A stretch of 64,000 nucleotides of DNA from an uncultured Clostridia bacterium (lineage in GTDB: Bacteria; Bacillota; Clostridia; Christensenellales; Borkfalkiaceae), in assembly GCA_947087265.1 (NCBI GenBank), contig CAMUBY010000006.1:1-64000 (forward strand), in the 5' to 3' direction. Position 1 is the first letter of the stretch; each line of letters starts with the position of its first letter. This document shows, piece by piece, positions 37,416 through 45,918 of this stretch. A program made the translations under genes and the position numbers. The notes below the pieces were generated by a model. That model searched no databases, was not told where the DNA came from, and saw only the letters and a list, made by a program, of their open reading frames with translations.

Positions 37416-39848
37416 TCAGCCGACAATCAAATTTACAAGCCGTCCTGTAACGACAATGCACTTTTTCAAAGACTTTCCTTCCATGCGTTCCTGTACTTCG
37501 GGAAGAGCAAGCGCGAGCGATTGAATTTCGTCTTGACTTCCGTTTGCGGGCAACATCGCTTTACATACGATTTTACTGTTCATTTGCACGGCGTATTCCT
37601 TTTCGTCGAGTACAAGTGCGTCGGGATTTTCCTTGGGGAAATTCTGTAAAAATACCGAGTTTTTCTCGCCGAGTATTTCCCACAGTTCTTCGCAGATATG
37701 CGGCGCGCAGGGCGCAAGCAAAAGTACAAAATCTTTTACCGTGTCTTTCAGAAAGGAAGTATTTTTTTCGGCAAATGCGTCATATTTTCCGATGGCATTT
37801 AGGAGTTCCATCATACGCGCAATCGCAGTATTGAACGAGAATGTTTCCATATCGCGCGCAACTTTGCTGATTGCATAATTTCTCGCATAATCGAGCGCTT
37901 TTTCGTTCGCACCGTAGAGAGAGCCGTTCTCCGTTTTGTATTCCTTTATTTTGAGCACGGTCTTTTCCACGCGGTCAAGGAATTTGGAAATGGCTTTCAT
38001 GCCGTCGTCATTCCAGGGCCCGCCTTCCGTATAAGAGAAACCGAACATCAGATAGAGCCGAAAAGCGTCCGAGCCGTACTTTTCTACATATTCATCGGGT
38101 GAAACAACGTTGCCGTGCGATTTGCTCATACGGTTTCCGTCAGGACCCAAAATCACGCCCTGGTGAACTAAGCGCAGGAAGGGTTCGTTAAAGTCAAGAT
38201 AGCCCATATCGCGCAGCGCTTTCGTAAGGAAACGCGCATACAGAAGATGCATACAAGCGTGTTCCGCACCGCCGACATAAGTATCGACAGGCAACAGTTT
38301 GTTTACCTTTTCTTTGCTGAACGGCGCCGCCGCATTGTGAGGGTCGGCATAACGCAGATAATACCAACTCGAACAGACGAACGTATCGAGCGTATCGGGG
38401 TCGCGCTGCGCTTCTCCTCCGCAGACGGGGCAGGTTGTGTGCATGAATTTTTCGTGGTTGGCAAGAGGCGAACTGCCGTTCGGCTTAAACTCTACGTCAT
38501 AGGGGAGTTTCACGGGCAAATCTGCTTCGGGTACGGGCACTGCGCCGCATTTCGGGCAATGAATGACAGGAATGGGAGCCCCCCAATACCGCTGGCGGGA
38601 AACCAGCCAGTCGCGTAAACGGTAGTTGACTTTTTTACCGCCTTTCCCGATTTTGGCAAGATGCGAAGCAACCGCGTTCCTTGCTTCTTCGCCCACCAGT
38701 CCGTCAAAATCAATGGAACTTACAACGATTCCGTCTTCGCAGTAGGGGAGTTTGGTGTCTCCGTTTTGCGACTCGATTACTTTCACGATAGGGAGTTGAT
38801 ATTTAGAAGCGAACGCATAATCGCGCTCGTCATGCGCGGGTACCGCCATCACCGCGCCGGTACCGTAACTTGCGAGCACATAGTCCGCTAAATAAATAGG
38901 AATTTTTTTGCCGTTGACGGGGTTCGTGCAGTAGGAGCCCGTAAAAACGCCCGTTTTTTCTCTGGTAGAAGACAGACGGTCGATTTCGTTGGCTTTTGCC
39001 GCGTATTCAATATATTTTTTGACTTCTTCGATATGTTCTGCGGTTGTGAGAGAAAGGGCAAGCGGATGTTCCGGCGCAAGCACCACATAAGAGACGCCGA
39101 ATACCGTATCGCAACGTGTGGTGAATACGCGGATTTTTTCACCGTTTTCACATTCAAACTCGATTTCGCAGCCTGTCGATTTGCTAATCCAGTTGCGTTG
39201 CATATTTTTTGTTTTTTCGGGCCAATCGAGTTCGTCAAGACCTTTCAGAAGTTCTTCGGCATAGTCAGTAATTTTGAAAAACCACTGCGTGAGGTTTTTC
39301 CGCGTAACTTGCGTACCGCAACGCTCACAGACTCCGCCTTCCACCTGCTCGTTCGCAAGAACGGTCTGGCAGGAAGGGCACCAGTTGACGGGCGCCTCCT
39401 TGCGGTAAGCAAGTCCTTTTTTGTAGAGGGCAAGGAACATCCATTGCGTCCATTTGTAATATTCTTCTTCACAGGTTTTAATTTCTGCCGACCAATCGAA
39501 CATCGCGCCCATCGCTTTGAGTTGCGCTTCCATTGTTTCAATATTCTTTTCGGTGGAGTCTTTGGGGTGTACGCCCGTCTTGATTGCGTAATTCTCTGCG
39601 GGAAGACCGAATGCGTCAAAGCCCATCGGTTGGAATACATTGTAGCCCTGCATCCGCTTAAAACGCGCATACGAGTCGGTCGGACCGTAGTTGTACCAAT
39701 GCCCGACGTGCAGTTTTGCTCCTGAAGGGTAAGAGAACATTTCAAGCACATAATGCTTTGGTTTCGACGTTGCTTTTTTATCAAACTGATTAAGTTTTGA
39801 CTTTTCCCAACGCGCCTGCCATTTTTGTTCTACCGCTTTCACGTCCAT
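37416..39848 (-). CDS. leuS: leucyl-tRNA synthetase
   Basis: 810 residues, class I. HIGH-type motif HVGHWYNYG, zinc-binding CPSCQTVL...CERCG, CP1 editing domain (about 220-410), and the [10 protein letters not shown] (KMSKS) motif near residue 580, then an anticodon-binding domain. Start is the ATG at 39848, which has AAGAGGT eight bases upstream; the in-frame ATG at 39869 would overlap that ribosome-binding site. No T-box leader was seen. Confidence 0.96.
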   Translation of the reverse strand: MDVKAVEQKWQARWEKSKLNQFDKKATSKPKHYVLEMFSYPSGAKLHVGHWYNYGPTDSYARFKRMQGYNVFQPMGFDAFGLPAENYAIKTGVHPKDSTEKNIETMEAQLKAMGAMFDWSAEIKTCEEEYYKWTQWMFLALYKKGLAYRKEAPVNWCPSCQTVLANEQVEGGVCERCGTQVTRKNLTQWFFKITDYAEELLKGLDELDWPEKTKNMQRNWISKSTGCEIEFECENGEKIRVFTTRCDTVFGVSYVVLAPEHPLALSLTTAEHIEEVKKYIEYAAKANEIDRLSSTREKTGVFTGSYCTNPVNGKKIPIYLADYVLASYGTGAVMAVPAHDERDYAFASKYQLPIVKVIESQNGDTKLPYCEDGIVVSSIDFDGLVGEEARNAVASHLAKIGKGGKKVNYRLRDWLVSRQRYWGAPIPVIHCPKCGAVPVPEADLPVKLPYDVEFKPNGSSPLANHEKFMHTTCPVCGGEAQRDPDTLDTFVCSSWYYLRYADPHNAAAPFSKEKVNKLLPVDTYVGGAEHACMHLLYARFLTKALRDMGYLDFNEPFLRLVHQGVILGPDGNRMSKSHGNVVSPDEYVEKYGSDAFRLYLMFGFSYTEGGPWNDDGMKAISKFLDRVEKTVLKIKEYKTENGSLYGANEKALDYARNYAISKVARDMETFSFNTAIARMMELLNAIGKYDAFAEKNTSFLKDTVKDFVLLLAPCAPHICEELWEILGEKNSVFLQNFPKENPDALVLDEKEYAVQMNSKIVCKAMLPANGSQDEIQSLALALPEVQERMEGKSLKKCIVVTGRLVNLIVG

Positions 39849-39880
39849 AGAAAATAACCTCTTTTCCAATACTTCCCATT

Positions 39881-39909
39881 ATTTTACACGATACTAAAAA
39901 TTATGTCAA
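39881..39909 (-). promoter_or_regulatory. sigma-A promoter of leuS
   Basis: Minus strand TTGACA, 17-bp spacer, TAAAAT, about 33 bases from the start. Confidence 0.8.
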
Positions 39910-39988
39910 GCATTCCGTACTGTCTGCAAGATTCGCTCAATTTTCAATCACGGTAAATAAATCGTAAAATAAGGCATACAATAAGTTT

Positions 39989-40681
39989 GTGGAAGAAATC
40001 ACCGTATCGGAACGAAAAGAACGTTGTTCTTATATTACCTATTTATATAACGTACTGTCTGAAGGACTGCTCGCGAACGGCGGCAACGGAGACCTTTTAT
40101 TCGGAGAGGAGCGGACTGCGCTCAGACTGCGTATTCCCGAATCTGCCGACGCCATCCGTACTTTTACGGTTGAAAAAATCGCGGAAATTATCGGAATAGG
40201 GTATAAATACGAATTTTTACAGGGCAGGCTCAATGTATGTTTGAGCAGACGCGAGAAAAAATTGCTTTGCGCCGCCCTGATAGCGGCGGATTATGACTGC
40301 GACACGAACTACATTCGCCGCAAAATCGGACGGAAAAAAGAATATACTCTGGACGGCATTTTTCATTTCCGTTTAACGGCGCTTCAGGAAAAGTGGGAAA
40401 AAATTGCAAGTTATGTTCCGGAAAGTTTTGGAACGGGAGATTTGAAAAAGTTTTGCGAATTTTTGGTGGGAGAGAGCAGAAATAAAATTTATCTGAAAGG
40501 AAATACCGTTTTCGGAGAAAATTTTATCCCTCTTAAACGCAGCCGCCTAACGGGCGAAGAGGATACGGAAACGGAAATTATGCTCTCTGATGCGGGGTTT
40601 GTTTATTGTCTCGGTGAAGTGGAAGAATCAGTCGGCGACTTTTTACAAAAATATTATGCGGAACGTGCAATTTTCTCTTGA
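39989..40681 (+). CDS. YtxC-like putative sporulation protein
   Basis: 230 residues, GTG start without a clear ribosome-binding site. Soluble helical protein with FHFRLTALQEKWEKIASYVP (about 129-148) and a C-terminal YCLGEVEESVGDFLQKYY segment. In Bacillus subtilis and many Clostridia ytxC lies directly upstream of thrS, as here; identification depends on that synteny, overall length and the helical layout more than on a sharp motif. Function of the family is not established. Confidence 0.5.
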   Translation: MEEITVSERKERCSYITYLYNVLSEGLLANGGNGDLLFGEERTALRLRIPESADAIRTFTVEKIAEIIGIGYKYEFLQGRLNVCLSRREKKLLCAALIAADYDCDTNYIRRKIGRKKEYTLDGIFHFRLTALQEKWEKIASYVPESFGTGDLKKFCEFLVGESRNKIYLKGNTVFGENFIPLKRSRLTGEEDTETEIMLSDAGFVYCLGEVEESVGDFLQKYYAERAIFS

Positions 40682-40706
40682 CAATTCATAGAAAAGTTCG
40701 TACAAT
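40678..40706 (+). promoter_or_regulatory. promoter of thrS leader
   Basis: TTGACA, 17-bp spacer, TACAAT; the TTGACA overlaps the end of the YtxC-like gene. Confidence 0.85.
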
Positions 40707-40712
40707 AGGGGT

Positions 40713-40925
40713 ACTTAAAGACAAGTAACCCCGTTATTTCTTTTCCAGAGAGCGAACCCCTCGGCTGAAAGGCTCGCAAAGAAAGGCGGAACGTGAAACC
40801 GCTTTATTTTATGAAACTTCATCAAAGCGGCTGAATTTTATTCAGCAATTAAGGTGGAACCGCGCGAGTTAATTGCGTCCTTAAATTTCCCCGAACGGGA
40901 ATATTTAGGGCGTATTTTTTATTTT
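40713..40925 (+). promoter_or_regulatory. T-box riboswitch of thrS
   Basis: The T-box sequence AAGGTGGAACCGCG is at 40851-40864. Upstream are short stems including AGAGAGCGAACC...GGCTCGC and GGCGGAACGTGAAACCGC. A terminator hairpin (CGTCCTTAAATTTCCC / GGGAATATTTAGGGCG, about 40876-40914) with a T-rich run follows. Uncharged tRNA-Thr should favour the antiterminator formed by the T-box. An ACC triplet occurs in the 5' stem but I cannot confirm it as the specifier codon. Confidence 0.88.
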
Positions 40926-40973
40926 TATCAAGTACACATAGTATTATGACTGGCATAATACAGAGGAGGAAAC

Positions 40974-42881
40974 ATGAATATCATCTTAAAAAACGGCGAC
41001 AAACTTGAACTTGCAGCAAACGCAAACGCGCTCAATGCGGCGCAGGCGATTTCCGACGGACTTGCACGCGCGGCGGTTGCCGCAAAGGTCAACGGAAAAT
41101 TGCAAGACCTTACTGCGCCGCTTAACGACGGTGACAGCCTTGAAATCGTCACTTTAAAGGATAAGGAAGGGTTGGAAGTATACCGTCACACCTGCGCGCA
41201 TGTGCTTGCACAGGCGCTCAAAGCCGTATATCCGACTTGCAAACTTGCAATCGGTCCCGTTATTGAAAACGGTTTCTATTACGACGTCGATTTCAAAACA
41301 CCCATCACAATGGAAGATTTTGCGAAAGTGGAAGCGGAGATGAAAAAAATCATCAAATCAAACCTTCCCATCGAGCGATTTACAATGCCCCGCGAAGAAG
41401 CGATTGCGCTCATGAGTAAATTCCACGAAAATTATAAAGTGGAGCTGATTCAGGATTTGCCTGCGGGCGAAGAAATTTCTTTCTATAAACAGGGCACGTT
41501 TACCGACCTCTGCCGTGGACCGCACTTGCCGTCTACGGGCAAAATCAAAGCGTTCAAACTGGTTTCGATTGCAGGCGCGTATTGGCGCGGCGACGAAAAG
41601 AAAAAGATGCTCACGCGCATTTACGGCACGGCGTTCGCAAAGAAAGAGGAAATGGACGAATATTTCCAGATGCTTGAAGAAGCGAAAAAGCGCGACCACA
41701 TCAAACTCGGCAAAGAGTTGAAACTGTTTGCACTTATGAACGAGGGTAAGGGTTTTCCTTTCTTCCTTCCGAACGGCATGATTCTCAAAAATACGCTTAT
41801 CGACTATTGGCGGCAGATTCACCGCCGCGAGGGATATGTGGAAGTGCAGACGCCCATCATTATGACGCGCAGTCTTTGGGAGAATTCCGGGCACTGGGAC
41901 CATTACAAAGAAAATATGTACACCACGAAAATCGACGGGGAAGATTGCGCCGTGAAGCCCATGAACTGCCCCGGCGGTATGCTCGTTTATAAAATTTCTC
42001 CGCACAGTTATAAAGATTTGCCTATTCGTATGGGAGAACTCGGTTTGGTTCACCGTCACGAAAAGAGCGGACAGCTTCACGGGCTCATGCGCGTGCGTTG
42101 TTTTACGCAGGACGACGCCCATATCTTTATGACGCCCGACCAAATCCGCAGCGAAATCAAAGGCGTTGTACGTTTAATCGACGAAGTGTATACGCTGTTC
42201 GGCTTTAAGTATCACGTCGAACTTTCTACAAGACCCGACAACAGCATGGGCAGCGACGAAGATTGGGAAGCGGCAACGAATGCGCTCCGTGCGGCGCTCG
42301 ACGAATTGAACCTTCCTTATTCGGTAAACGAGGGCGACGGCGCATTCTACGGACCGAAAATCGATTTCCACCTCGAAGACAGTATCAAACGTACCTGGCA
42401 GTGCGGCACCATCCAACTCGATTTCCAGATGCCGCAACGTTTTGACCTTGAATATGTGGGCGAGGACGGACAAAAACACCGCCCGATTATGATTCACCGT
42501 GTTGTATTCGGTTCGATTGAACGCTTTATCGGCATCTTAATCGAGCACTACGCAGGAAAATTCCCCGTATGGCTCGCGCCCGAGCAGGTGAAAGTGCTTC
42601 CCGTTACCGACCGCGCGGCGGAATATGCGCAGAAACTCGTTGCGGAAATGACGGCGATGGGCTTGCGCGCTTCGGCAGATTTGCGCAAAGAAAAAATCGG
42701 CAGAAAAATTCTTGACGCAGAACTTGAAAAAGTGCCTTATAAACTGATTGTCGGCGACAAAGAAGTGGAAAGTCTTACGGTTTCCGTTCGTCGCCGCGGA
42801 GAGGGCGATATCGGCGCGATGGAAAAAGATAAATTCTTTGAAATGGTAAAAGACGAAGAAATTAAGAAAACAATTTTCTGA
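40974..42881 (+). CDS. thrS: threonyl-tRNA synthetase
   Basis: 635 residues, class II. N-terminal TGS domain (1-60), editing domain with HTCAHVLAQALK (about 68-79), catalytic core with zinc ligand Cys in KPMNCPGGMLVY (about 325-336), RHEKSGQLHGLMRVRCFTQD (about 362-381) and the C-terminal anticodon domain. Controlled by the T-box upstream. Confidence 0.97.
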   Translation: MNIILKNGDKLELAANANALNAAQAISDGLARAAVAAKVNGKLQDLTAPLNDGDSLEIVTLKDKEGLEVYRHTCAHVLAQALKAVYPTCKLAIGPVIENGFYYDVDFKTPITMEDFAKVEAEMKKIIKSNLPIERFTMPREEAIALMSKFHENYKVELIQDLPAGEEISFYKQGTFTDLCRGPHLPSTGKIKAFKLVSIAGAYWRGDEKKKMLTRIYGTAFAKKEEMDEYFQMLEEAKKRDHIKLGKELKLFALMNEGKGFPFFLPNGMILKNTLIDYWRQIHRREGYVEVQTPIIMTRSLWENSGHWDHYKENMYTTKIDGEDCAVKPMNCPGGMLVYKISPHSYKDLPIRMGELGLVHRHEKSGQLHGLMRVRCFTQDDAHIFMTPDQIRSEIKGVVRLIDEVYTLFGFKYHVELSTRPDNSMGSDEDWEAATNALRAALDELNLPYSVNEGDGAFYGPKIDFHLEDSIKRTWQCGTIQLDFQMPQRFDLEYVGEDGQKHRPIMIHRVVFGSIERFIGILIEHYAGKFPVWLAPEQVKVLPVTDRAAEYAQKLVAEMTAMGLRASADLRKEKIGRKILDAELEKVPYKLIVGDKEVESLTVSVRRRGEGDIGAMEKDKFFEMVKDEEIKKTIF

Positions 42882-42973
42882 AGAAAAAATTATCAAAATG
42901 ATTTTTTTTGATAAAGACAGGACAATCTTCGACAATGTTCGACAAATAATTTACAAAAAAAGTATGAAAAGCG

Positions 42974-43002
42974 TTGACAAACGAGACAGGGTTTGTTAAA
43001 AT
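42974..43002 (+). promoter_or_regulatory. promoter of infC-rpmI-rplT
   Basis: TTGACA, 17-bp spacer, TAAAAT. Confidence 0.85.
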
Positions 43003-43009
43003 AATATCG

Positions 43010-43152
43010 TCAAGCAGAGGTAAACCCTTCTCTCCGTATTTGCGTTTCGCAAAACGGGTCGATATTTTTCAGGAAATTACGCGAGTATTCGCGTATGAAA
43101 AATTTTTACGGGTTGCCTTGCGCGACCCGTTTATTTTTTGGTGAGGTGAAAT
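43010..43152 (+). promoter_or_regulatory. L20-type autoregulatory leader of infC operon
   Basis: A 145-nt structured leader: hairpins TTTGCG/CGCAAA and TACGCGA/TCGCGTA, then terminator ACGGGT...ACCCGT (43108-43130) followed by TTTATTTTTT. An upstream ACGGGTCG at 43054-43061 can pair instead with CGACCCGT at 43123-43130, giving mutually exclusive structures. This matches the arrangement of leaders where ribosomal protein L20 represses its own operon by premature termination; homology is by position and logic, not alignment. Confidence 0.7.
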
Positions 43153-43668
43153 ATTATAAAACCGCAAAATCAGTTGAATGGTGAAATCCGTGACCGTGAA
43201 GTACGAGTCATTTCTTCCTCGGGGGAGATGCTCGGCGTAATGTCTACGAGAGAGGCGCTCCGCCTTGCCGAGGACGAAAATCTCGACCTCGTGAAAATTT
43301 CGCCGAATGCAATTCCTCCTGTCTGCAAAATTATGGACTACGGAAAGTTCAAATTCGAGCAGGCAAAAAAGGAAAAGGAAAACCGCAAAAATCAGAAGGT
43401 TGTCGAACTGAAAGAAGTTCAGCTTTCCATGACCATAGACGTGGGAGATTTGAATGTAAAGGCAAAACAGGCAACGAAGTTTTTGGAAGCGGGGAATAAA
43501 GTAAAAGTTTCCATACGTCTGCGCGGTAGACAGATGGCGCATTCGTCGCTTGCAAAGGACGTTATGAACGGATTCTTTGAATCGCTCAATGAGATTGCCG
43601 TCATCGAAAAGCCCATGAACATGGAAGGGCGGAACATTATTATGATTCTTGCACCCGCAAAAAAATAA
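43153..43668 (+). CDS. infC: translation initiation factor IF-3 (AUU start)
   Basis: 171 residues when started at ATT 43153, four bases after AGGTGA. This yields the normal N terminus M-IKPQNQLNGEIRDREVR; no ATG is available and the nearest alternative, TTG 43174, would remove the conserved start and lies too far from the ribosome-binding site. AUU initiation lets IF-3 limit its own translation. IF-3 N and C domains are complete. First gene of infC-rpmI-rplT. Confidence 0.93.
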   Translation: MIKPQNQLNGEIRDREVRVISSSGEMLGVMSTREALRLAEDENLDLVKISPNAIPPVCKIMDYGKFKFEQAKKEKENRKNQKVVELKEVQLSMTIDVGDLNVKAKQATKFLEAGNKVKVSIRLRGRQMAHSSLAKDVMNGFFESLNEIAVIEKPMNMEGRNIIMILAPAKK

Positions 43669-43705
43669 GCAAATAAAATTCGATAAAATATTGGAGGACA
43701 AAGAT

Positions 43706-43906
43706 ATGCCGAAACAGAAATCGCACAGCGGTTCTAAAAAACGCTTTTGGCTCACCGGCAGCGGTAAGGTAAACAGACCTCATGGCGGCAAGAACCATAA
43801 GGCAGAAACCAAGAACAGAAAGAGAAAGAGAAATTTACGTCAGACGACGCTTGTTTCTTCCGCGCAGGAGAACAACGTCAAGAAAATGATTCCCTATAAG
43901 GATTAA
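43706..43906 (+). CDS. rpmI: 50S ribosomal protein L35
   Basis: 66 residues, highly basic, with KQKSHSGSKKRFWLTGSGKV near the N terminus and the usual GKNHKAETKNRKRKRNLR segment. GGAGG precedes the ATG. Confidence 0.96.
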   Translation: MPKQKSHSGSKKRFWLTGSGKVNRPHGGKNHKAETKNRKRKRNLRQTTLVSSAQENNVKKMIPYKD

Positions 43907-43921
43907 AGGAGGTAAGAAATT

Positions 43922-44272
43922 ATGCGTATTAAAAGAGGCGTAAACGGCGTTAAGAAACGCAGAAAAATATTAAAGCTCGCAAAAGGTTACTTCGGTAACA
44001 AGAGTAAAAATTACCGCATTGCACGCGAGGCGGTAATGAAATCTCTCAACTATGCTTACATCGGAAGAAAACACAGAAAGCGCGATATGCGTAGTCTTTG
44101 GATTGCGCGTATTAACGCAGGTGCGAGAATCAACGGACTTTCCTATTCTAAACTCATGCACGGTTTGAAAGTGGCGGGAATCGAACTCAACCGTAAAATT
44201 CTTGCAGACCTTGCGGTAAACGATGCAAAAGCGTTCGCAGACCTCTGCGGTAAAGCAAAAGCCGCTCTTTGA
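43922..44272 (+). CDS. rplT: 50S ribosomal protein L20
   Basis: 116 residues, full length, with [20 protein letters not shown] at the N terminus. Early rRNA-assembly protein and the probable ligand of the leader at 43010-43152. Confidence 0.97.
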   Translation: MRIKRGVNGVKKRRKILKLAKGYFGNKSKNYRIAREAVMKSLNYAYIGRKHRKRDMRSLWIARINAGARINGLSYSKLMHGLKVAGIELNRKILADLAVNDAKAFADLCGKAKAAL

Positions 44273-44276
44273 TTCT

Positions 44277-44304
44277 GAAAAGCCTTTGTATAAAGGCTTT
44301 TTTT
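44277..44304 (+). terminator. terminator after rplT
   Basis: AAAAGCCTTT-GTAT-AAAGGCTTTTTTT. Confidence 0.9.
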
Positions 44305-44311
44305 GCACATT

Positions 44312-45058
44312 ATGATTATTGTTTCCAAAAACAATCCGCTCGTCAAAGAACTTTCCGCGCTCAAAGAAAAAAAATTCCGCGAAAAAAGCGGCACTTTTCT
44401 TGTTGAGGGCGAAAAAATGGTGCGCGAATGCTCTCAAAGCAGGTTGAATATCAGGCGAATCGTCATTCGGGAAAATTATCTGGGGGATACGTTCGGGTTT
44501 CCTGCCGTTATTCTCGGACAAGACGCATTTCGGAGCGTTTGCGACGAAAAGACGCCGCAGGGAATTATAGCGGAAGTCGAAATTCCCGTTCATGCAACGA
44601 AGCCGCCCCAAGCGCCCTGTATTGTATTAGACGGCGTTTCCGACCCCGCGAATATCGGCGCAATCGTCAGAACGGCGATTGCCGCAGGTTATTTTGAAAT
44701 CTACGGAATCAACTGTGCCGACCCGTTTTCACCCAAGAGCGTGCGGGCAAGCATGAGCGGCGTTTTCTACGCGAAAATTATGCAGGGAAGCAGAGAGGAA
44801 GTTCTTTCTGTTTTACAAGGCGTTCCGCTGATTGCGGCAGATATGGACGGCGAAAACGTATTTACTTTTTCCGCGCCAAAGAGATTCGCGCTCTGTATCG
44901 GAAATGAGGGAAGAGGATTGTCCGAAGAAATTTTTTCGCAGGCTGCGCATACGGTGAAAATTCCCATGGAAACACAAACGGAGAGTCTGAATGCCGCTGT
45001 TTCGGCGGGCATTCTCATGTATCAATTAAAAAAATCGGAAATGCTGAAAAGGAGTTAA
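44312..45058 (+). CDS. TrmH/SpoU family RNA methyltransferase
   Basis: 248 residues. SAM-dependent 2'-O-ribose methyltransferase with the trefoil-knot motifs PANIGAIVRTAIAAG (about 113-127), CIGNEGRGLSEEIFS (about 196-210) and IPMETQTESLNAAVSAGILMY (just under the knot end, about 219-239), preceded by an RNA-binding substrate domain with LVEGEKMVRE. Target (23S rRNA or tRNA) not determinable. The ATG at 44312 lacks a good ribosome-binding site and lies right after the rplT terminator; a TTG at 44303 is in frame. Confidence 0.85.
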   Translation: MIIVSKNNPLVKELSALKEKKFREKSGTFLVEGEKMVRECSQSRLNIRRIVIRENYLGDTFGFPAVILGQDAFRSVCDEKTPQGIIAEVEIPVHATKPPQAPCIVLDGVSDPANIGAIVRTAIAAGYFEIYGINCADPFSPKSVRASMSGVFYAKIMQGSREEVLSVLQGVPLIAADMDGENVFTFSAPKRFALCIGNEGRGLSEEIFSQAAHTVKIPMETQTESLNAAVSAGILMYQLKKSEMLKRS

Positions 45059-45061
45059 ATT

Positions 45062-45802
45062 ATGTCAGGACACAGCAAATGGCACAATATACAGGCAAAA
45101 AAGGGCAAGGCGGACGCGGCGCGCGGTAAGATTTTTACGAAACTCGGAAGAGAACTTGCCGTTGCCGCAAAAGGGAATCCCAATCCCTCCACGAACAGTA
45201 AACTTGCCGACGTCATTGCCAAAGCAAAAGCCGCAAATATGCCCAACGATAATATTGAGCGTTCCATTAAAAAAGCGGCAGGCGAAGTGGGCGATAAAGA
45301 TTATAAAGAACTCACCTACGAAGGATACGGGATTGCAGGTTCTGCGGTGATTATTACCACGCTGACCGATAACAACAACCGTACGGCAGGCGATATCCGC
45401 GCGATTATGAGCAAGAACGGCGGTTCGCTCGGTATGACGGGTTGCGTTTCCTATATGTTCGATACGAAGGGTGTTATTGTTGTGGAACGCACCCCTAATC
45501 TTACGGAGGACGAAGTGACCGAGTATGCCATCGAAGCCGGTGCAGACGATGTGGTAACCGAAGAGGACGCTTTTGAAATTTATACGTCTGTTGCAGCTTT
45601 TTCCGAAGCGCGCAAACTGTTGGAAGAACGCGGACTAGTCTTTTTGCAGGCGGAAATTACGCAGATTCCCCAAAGCAAAATCACGCTTCCTCAGGATAAA
45701 CTCGAAACGTTCCTTAAAATGCTCGATAAACTTGAAGAGAACGACGACGTGCAAAACGTCTACCACAACGTGGAACTTCCCGAGGAAGAGGACGAGGATT
45801 GA
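45062..45802 (+). CDS. yebC: YebC/PmpR family protein
   Basis: 246 residues, starting SGHSKWHNIQAKKGKADAAR, the diagnostic N terminus. Members were described as transcription regulators, and some as ribosome-associated factors that relieve proline-rich stalls. AAAAGGAG ribosome-binding site; three bases after the methyltransferase stop, so co-transcribed. Confidence 0.92.
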   Translation: MSGHSKWHNIQAKKGKADAARGKIFTKLGRELAVAAKGNPNPSTNSKLADVIAKAKAANMPNDNIERSIKKAAGEVGDKDYKELTYEGYGIAGSAVIITTLTDNNNRTAGDIRAIMSKNGGSLGMTGCVSYMFDTKGVIVVERTPNLTEDEVTEYAIEAGADDVVTEEDAFEIYTSVAAFSEARKLLEERGLVFLQAEITQIPQSKITLPQDKLETFLKMLDKLEENDDVQNVYHNVELPEEEDED

Positions 45803-45839
45803 CGACGTTTACGGTCAGGCACAACAAAACAGAAATTTT

Positions 45840-45870
45840 AAGCGCAGGCAATTTGCCTGCGTTTAATTTT
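45840..45870 (+). terminator. terminator after yebC
   Basis: AAGCGCAGGC-AATT-TGCCTGCGTTTAATTTT. Confidence 0.75.
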
Positions 45871-45918
45871 GAAAATTTCGCGGTATAATATAAATGAAAA
45901 AAATCGGGAGGTAACAAA

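Noticed and set aside
39849..39990. T-box or other riboswitch upstream of leuS
   Set aside because: Only about 30 nt of leader and no T-box consensus.
45870..45918. CIRCE or CtsR operator upstream of clpB
   Set aside because: No TTAGCACTC/GAGTGCTAA repeat and no GGTCAAA direct repeats; a TATAAT is present with no good -35 at proper spacing.
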